Below, piece by piece: positions 63,000 through 64,000 of a stretch of 64,000 bases of DNA. The notes beneath the pieces are model-generated. The model saw only the letters and a program-made list of their open reading frames with translations. It was not told the DNA's origin and ran no database searches. Position numbers and translations under genes: made by a program. Position 1 is the stretch's first letter. Each line of letters opens with the position of its first letter. Source of the DNA: Paracoccidioides lutzii Pb01 (lineage: Eukaryota; Ascomycota; Eurotiomycetes; Onygenales; Ajellomycetaceae); NCBI RefSeq assembly GCF_000150705.2, contig NW_015440973.1, forward strand, positions 62,001 to 126,000, in the 5' to 3' direction.

Positions 63000-63980
63000 T
63001 CATAAGCCAATCCAATACCCAAGCTTCTTCGTATCATTTCGACCCACCGCAATAGCTCCATCAACTTCAACGTCGACATCCCCCAAACTCCTCCAGAAGC
63101 GCTCTGCATGCTGATAGCGCGGGCTCTTTTGTACGACCGTCGTCTGTTGCTTCCTCTGCGCACTAACAAGACTCTGGAACGTAGCATTCCTAACAGCGAT
63201 CTCGAACATTTCCAACCGAGAAGGGGGGGAAAGCAGTTTCTGCGCCATACGATCAGCTCTCTTAAGAAGCGCGACCACTTCTGTTGCCTCATTGCGGTCA
63301 TCTCCGAAGAAGACACCGTAAGGGTACCATGGTAAAGGATCTATGTCGCTGAGCAAGAGATATAGCTTGCGTAGGCGTGGAAATATTGATCGTGGTAGTG
63401 AACATAGTAAGTCTTCTGGTATTGATAGCAATGGGACCTTGGGGGTGAGCTCGACGGAGGTGATGCATTGCAGTATTCGTGGGGGGAGGTGGTTTGGTAG
63501 TCGTGGAAGCATGCCCACGGAGCGCAGGCGGATGGTGTTGGCGGAATATAACACGTCAATTGCTTCGATGTACCTACTAGCTGATGAGCAAGCATGCATT
63601 TATTATTATTATTTTTTTATAAAACATGGACACATACGAAGGCCATTCGGAATAACCATATCATATGCTCTAGGTATGTGACTAACAATAAGAATACGTG
63701 TGCATTGTAGCATGTTCCGTGGATATACTTACGCCAACCGACAGCTCAACAACCACCCCATAACTCCAATAAGAACCCTGCCAAACTTATCCAGCGCTCT
63801 ACCATACGCATCCTCGCAATCATCCTCCCGGGGCAAACGCCAGTCAAGTGCATATGGACAGAAATAAGCCATCCTAGATAAATGGTCCGTGCCATCATCC
63901 TCAACATGCACGACCCCATTTCCAAATGCAAGCACGTAGATCTGCCGACGTAGCTCCGGTGGGAGCTTGTTGAAGAACAT
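63000..63980 (-). CDS. DUF7730/F-box-like fungal protein, 5' end possibly outside the window
   Basis: Two exons (63980-63733 and 63573-63000) around a 159-nt intron (GTAAGT..TAGTAG) give at least 273 aa. The join restores LLSCRLAYIEAIDVLYSANT, the typical LLxCRxIYxEAIxLLYSxNTF signature of fungal DUF7730-type proteins. The N-terminus FFNKLPPELRRQIYVLAFG matches the F-box-like LPxEIRxxIY opening. No function is established for the family. An ATG stands at 63978-63980, but the frame stays open to base 64000 (LAVRDS), so more N-terminal sequence may exist beyond the edge. The C-terminus (KLGYWIGL) ends at 63000; text in another frame just after it (AYEWENADRLAIIENE) could indicate a frameshift or another exon. 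Confidence 0.75.
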
Positions 63981-64000
63981 ACTGTCGCGGACGGCTAGGG

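Noticed and set aside
62918..63316. 132-aa minus-strand ORF as a separate gene
   Set aside because: It overlaps the DUF7730-like exon in another frame; only its last part might be an extra exon or the product of a frameshift.

Overview
The window looks like nuclear DNA of a filamentous ascomycete, most likely a eurotiomycete and possibly an Onygenales species such as Blastomyces. Reasons: short GT..AG introns of about 50-160 nt, long homopolymeric Gln and Asn tracts in otherwise conserved proteins, fungal-specific families (SDS23, a GGA adaptor, an EGF-containing tandem phytase, a fungal LPxELRxQIY/DUF7730-type protein), and large AT-rich blocks of retrotransposons carrying C-to-T/G-to-A decay typical of repeat-induced point mutation (RIP). 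The species is inferred.

Layout. 1-13.4 kb: RIP-decayed Ty3/gypsy LTR elements nested in each other. C1 (3' end only) is followed by B1 (1934-9400, TSD GAATG), which contains A1 (2480-8164, TSD GTCTT); a fourth gypsy pol relic (D) flanks B1 on the right. 13.4-30.3 kb: gene-bearing DNA with TSR3 (minus), a GGA-type clathrin adaptor (plus) and a polyglutamine protein of unknown role (plus), separated by long intergenic stretches with microsatellites. 30.8-44.7 kb: a block of almost pure A/T split by element A2 (33083-44210, TSD ATAAA), itself split by element C2 on the opposite strand (37002-42359, TSD ACTTC). 44816-45072 is a solo B-family LTR that looks unmutated (TSD AAAAC). 45.6-52.2 kb: relics, namely a broken APH-like kinase gene, a cysteine-cluster ORF and a Crypton-like (Ndc10/GCR1-type) element. 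53.4-64 kb: gene-rich, all on the minus strand: SDS23, an unrecognised fungal protein, an extracellular phytase-like double beta-propeller, and the 3' part of a DUF7730-like gene running to the window edge.

How the parts relate. The host genes are housekeeping or trafficking genes (18S rRNA modification, TGN sorting, TORC1/PP2A-linked CBS protein) and do not form one pathway. The repeat blocks record a clear insertion order: in the left block D, then B1, then A1; in the middle block the AT block, then A2, then C2. The A1 copy still holds the uninterrupted site into which C2 jumped in A2. Families A and C both show an internal LTR segment complementary to the bases just after the 5' LTR, the hallmark of Tf1/sushi-type self-priming. 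I see no CRISPR array, rRNA, recognisable tRNA, operon or biosynthetic cluster, and no convincing wholly new system; the best leads are the nested-element archaeology, the unequal mutation of LTR pairs, the near-pure A/T block and the Crypton-like relic.
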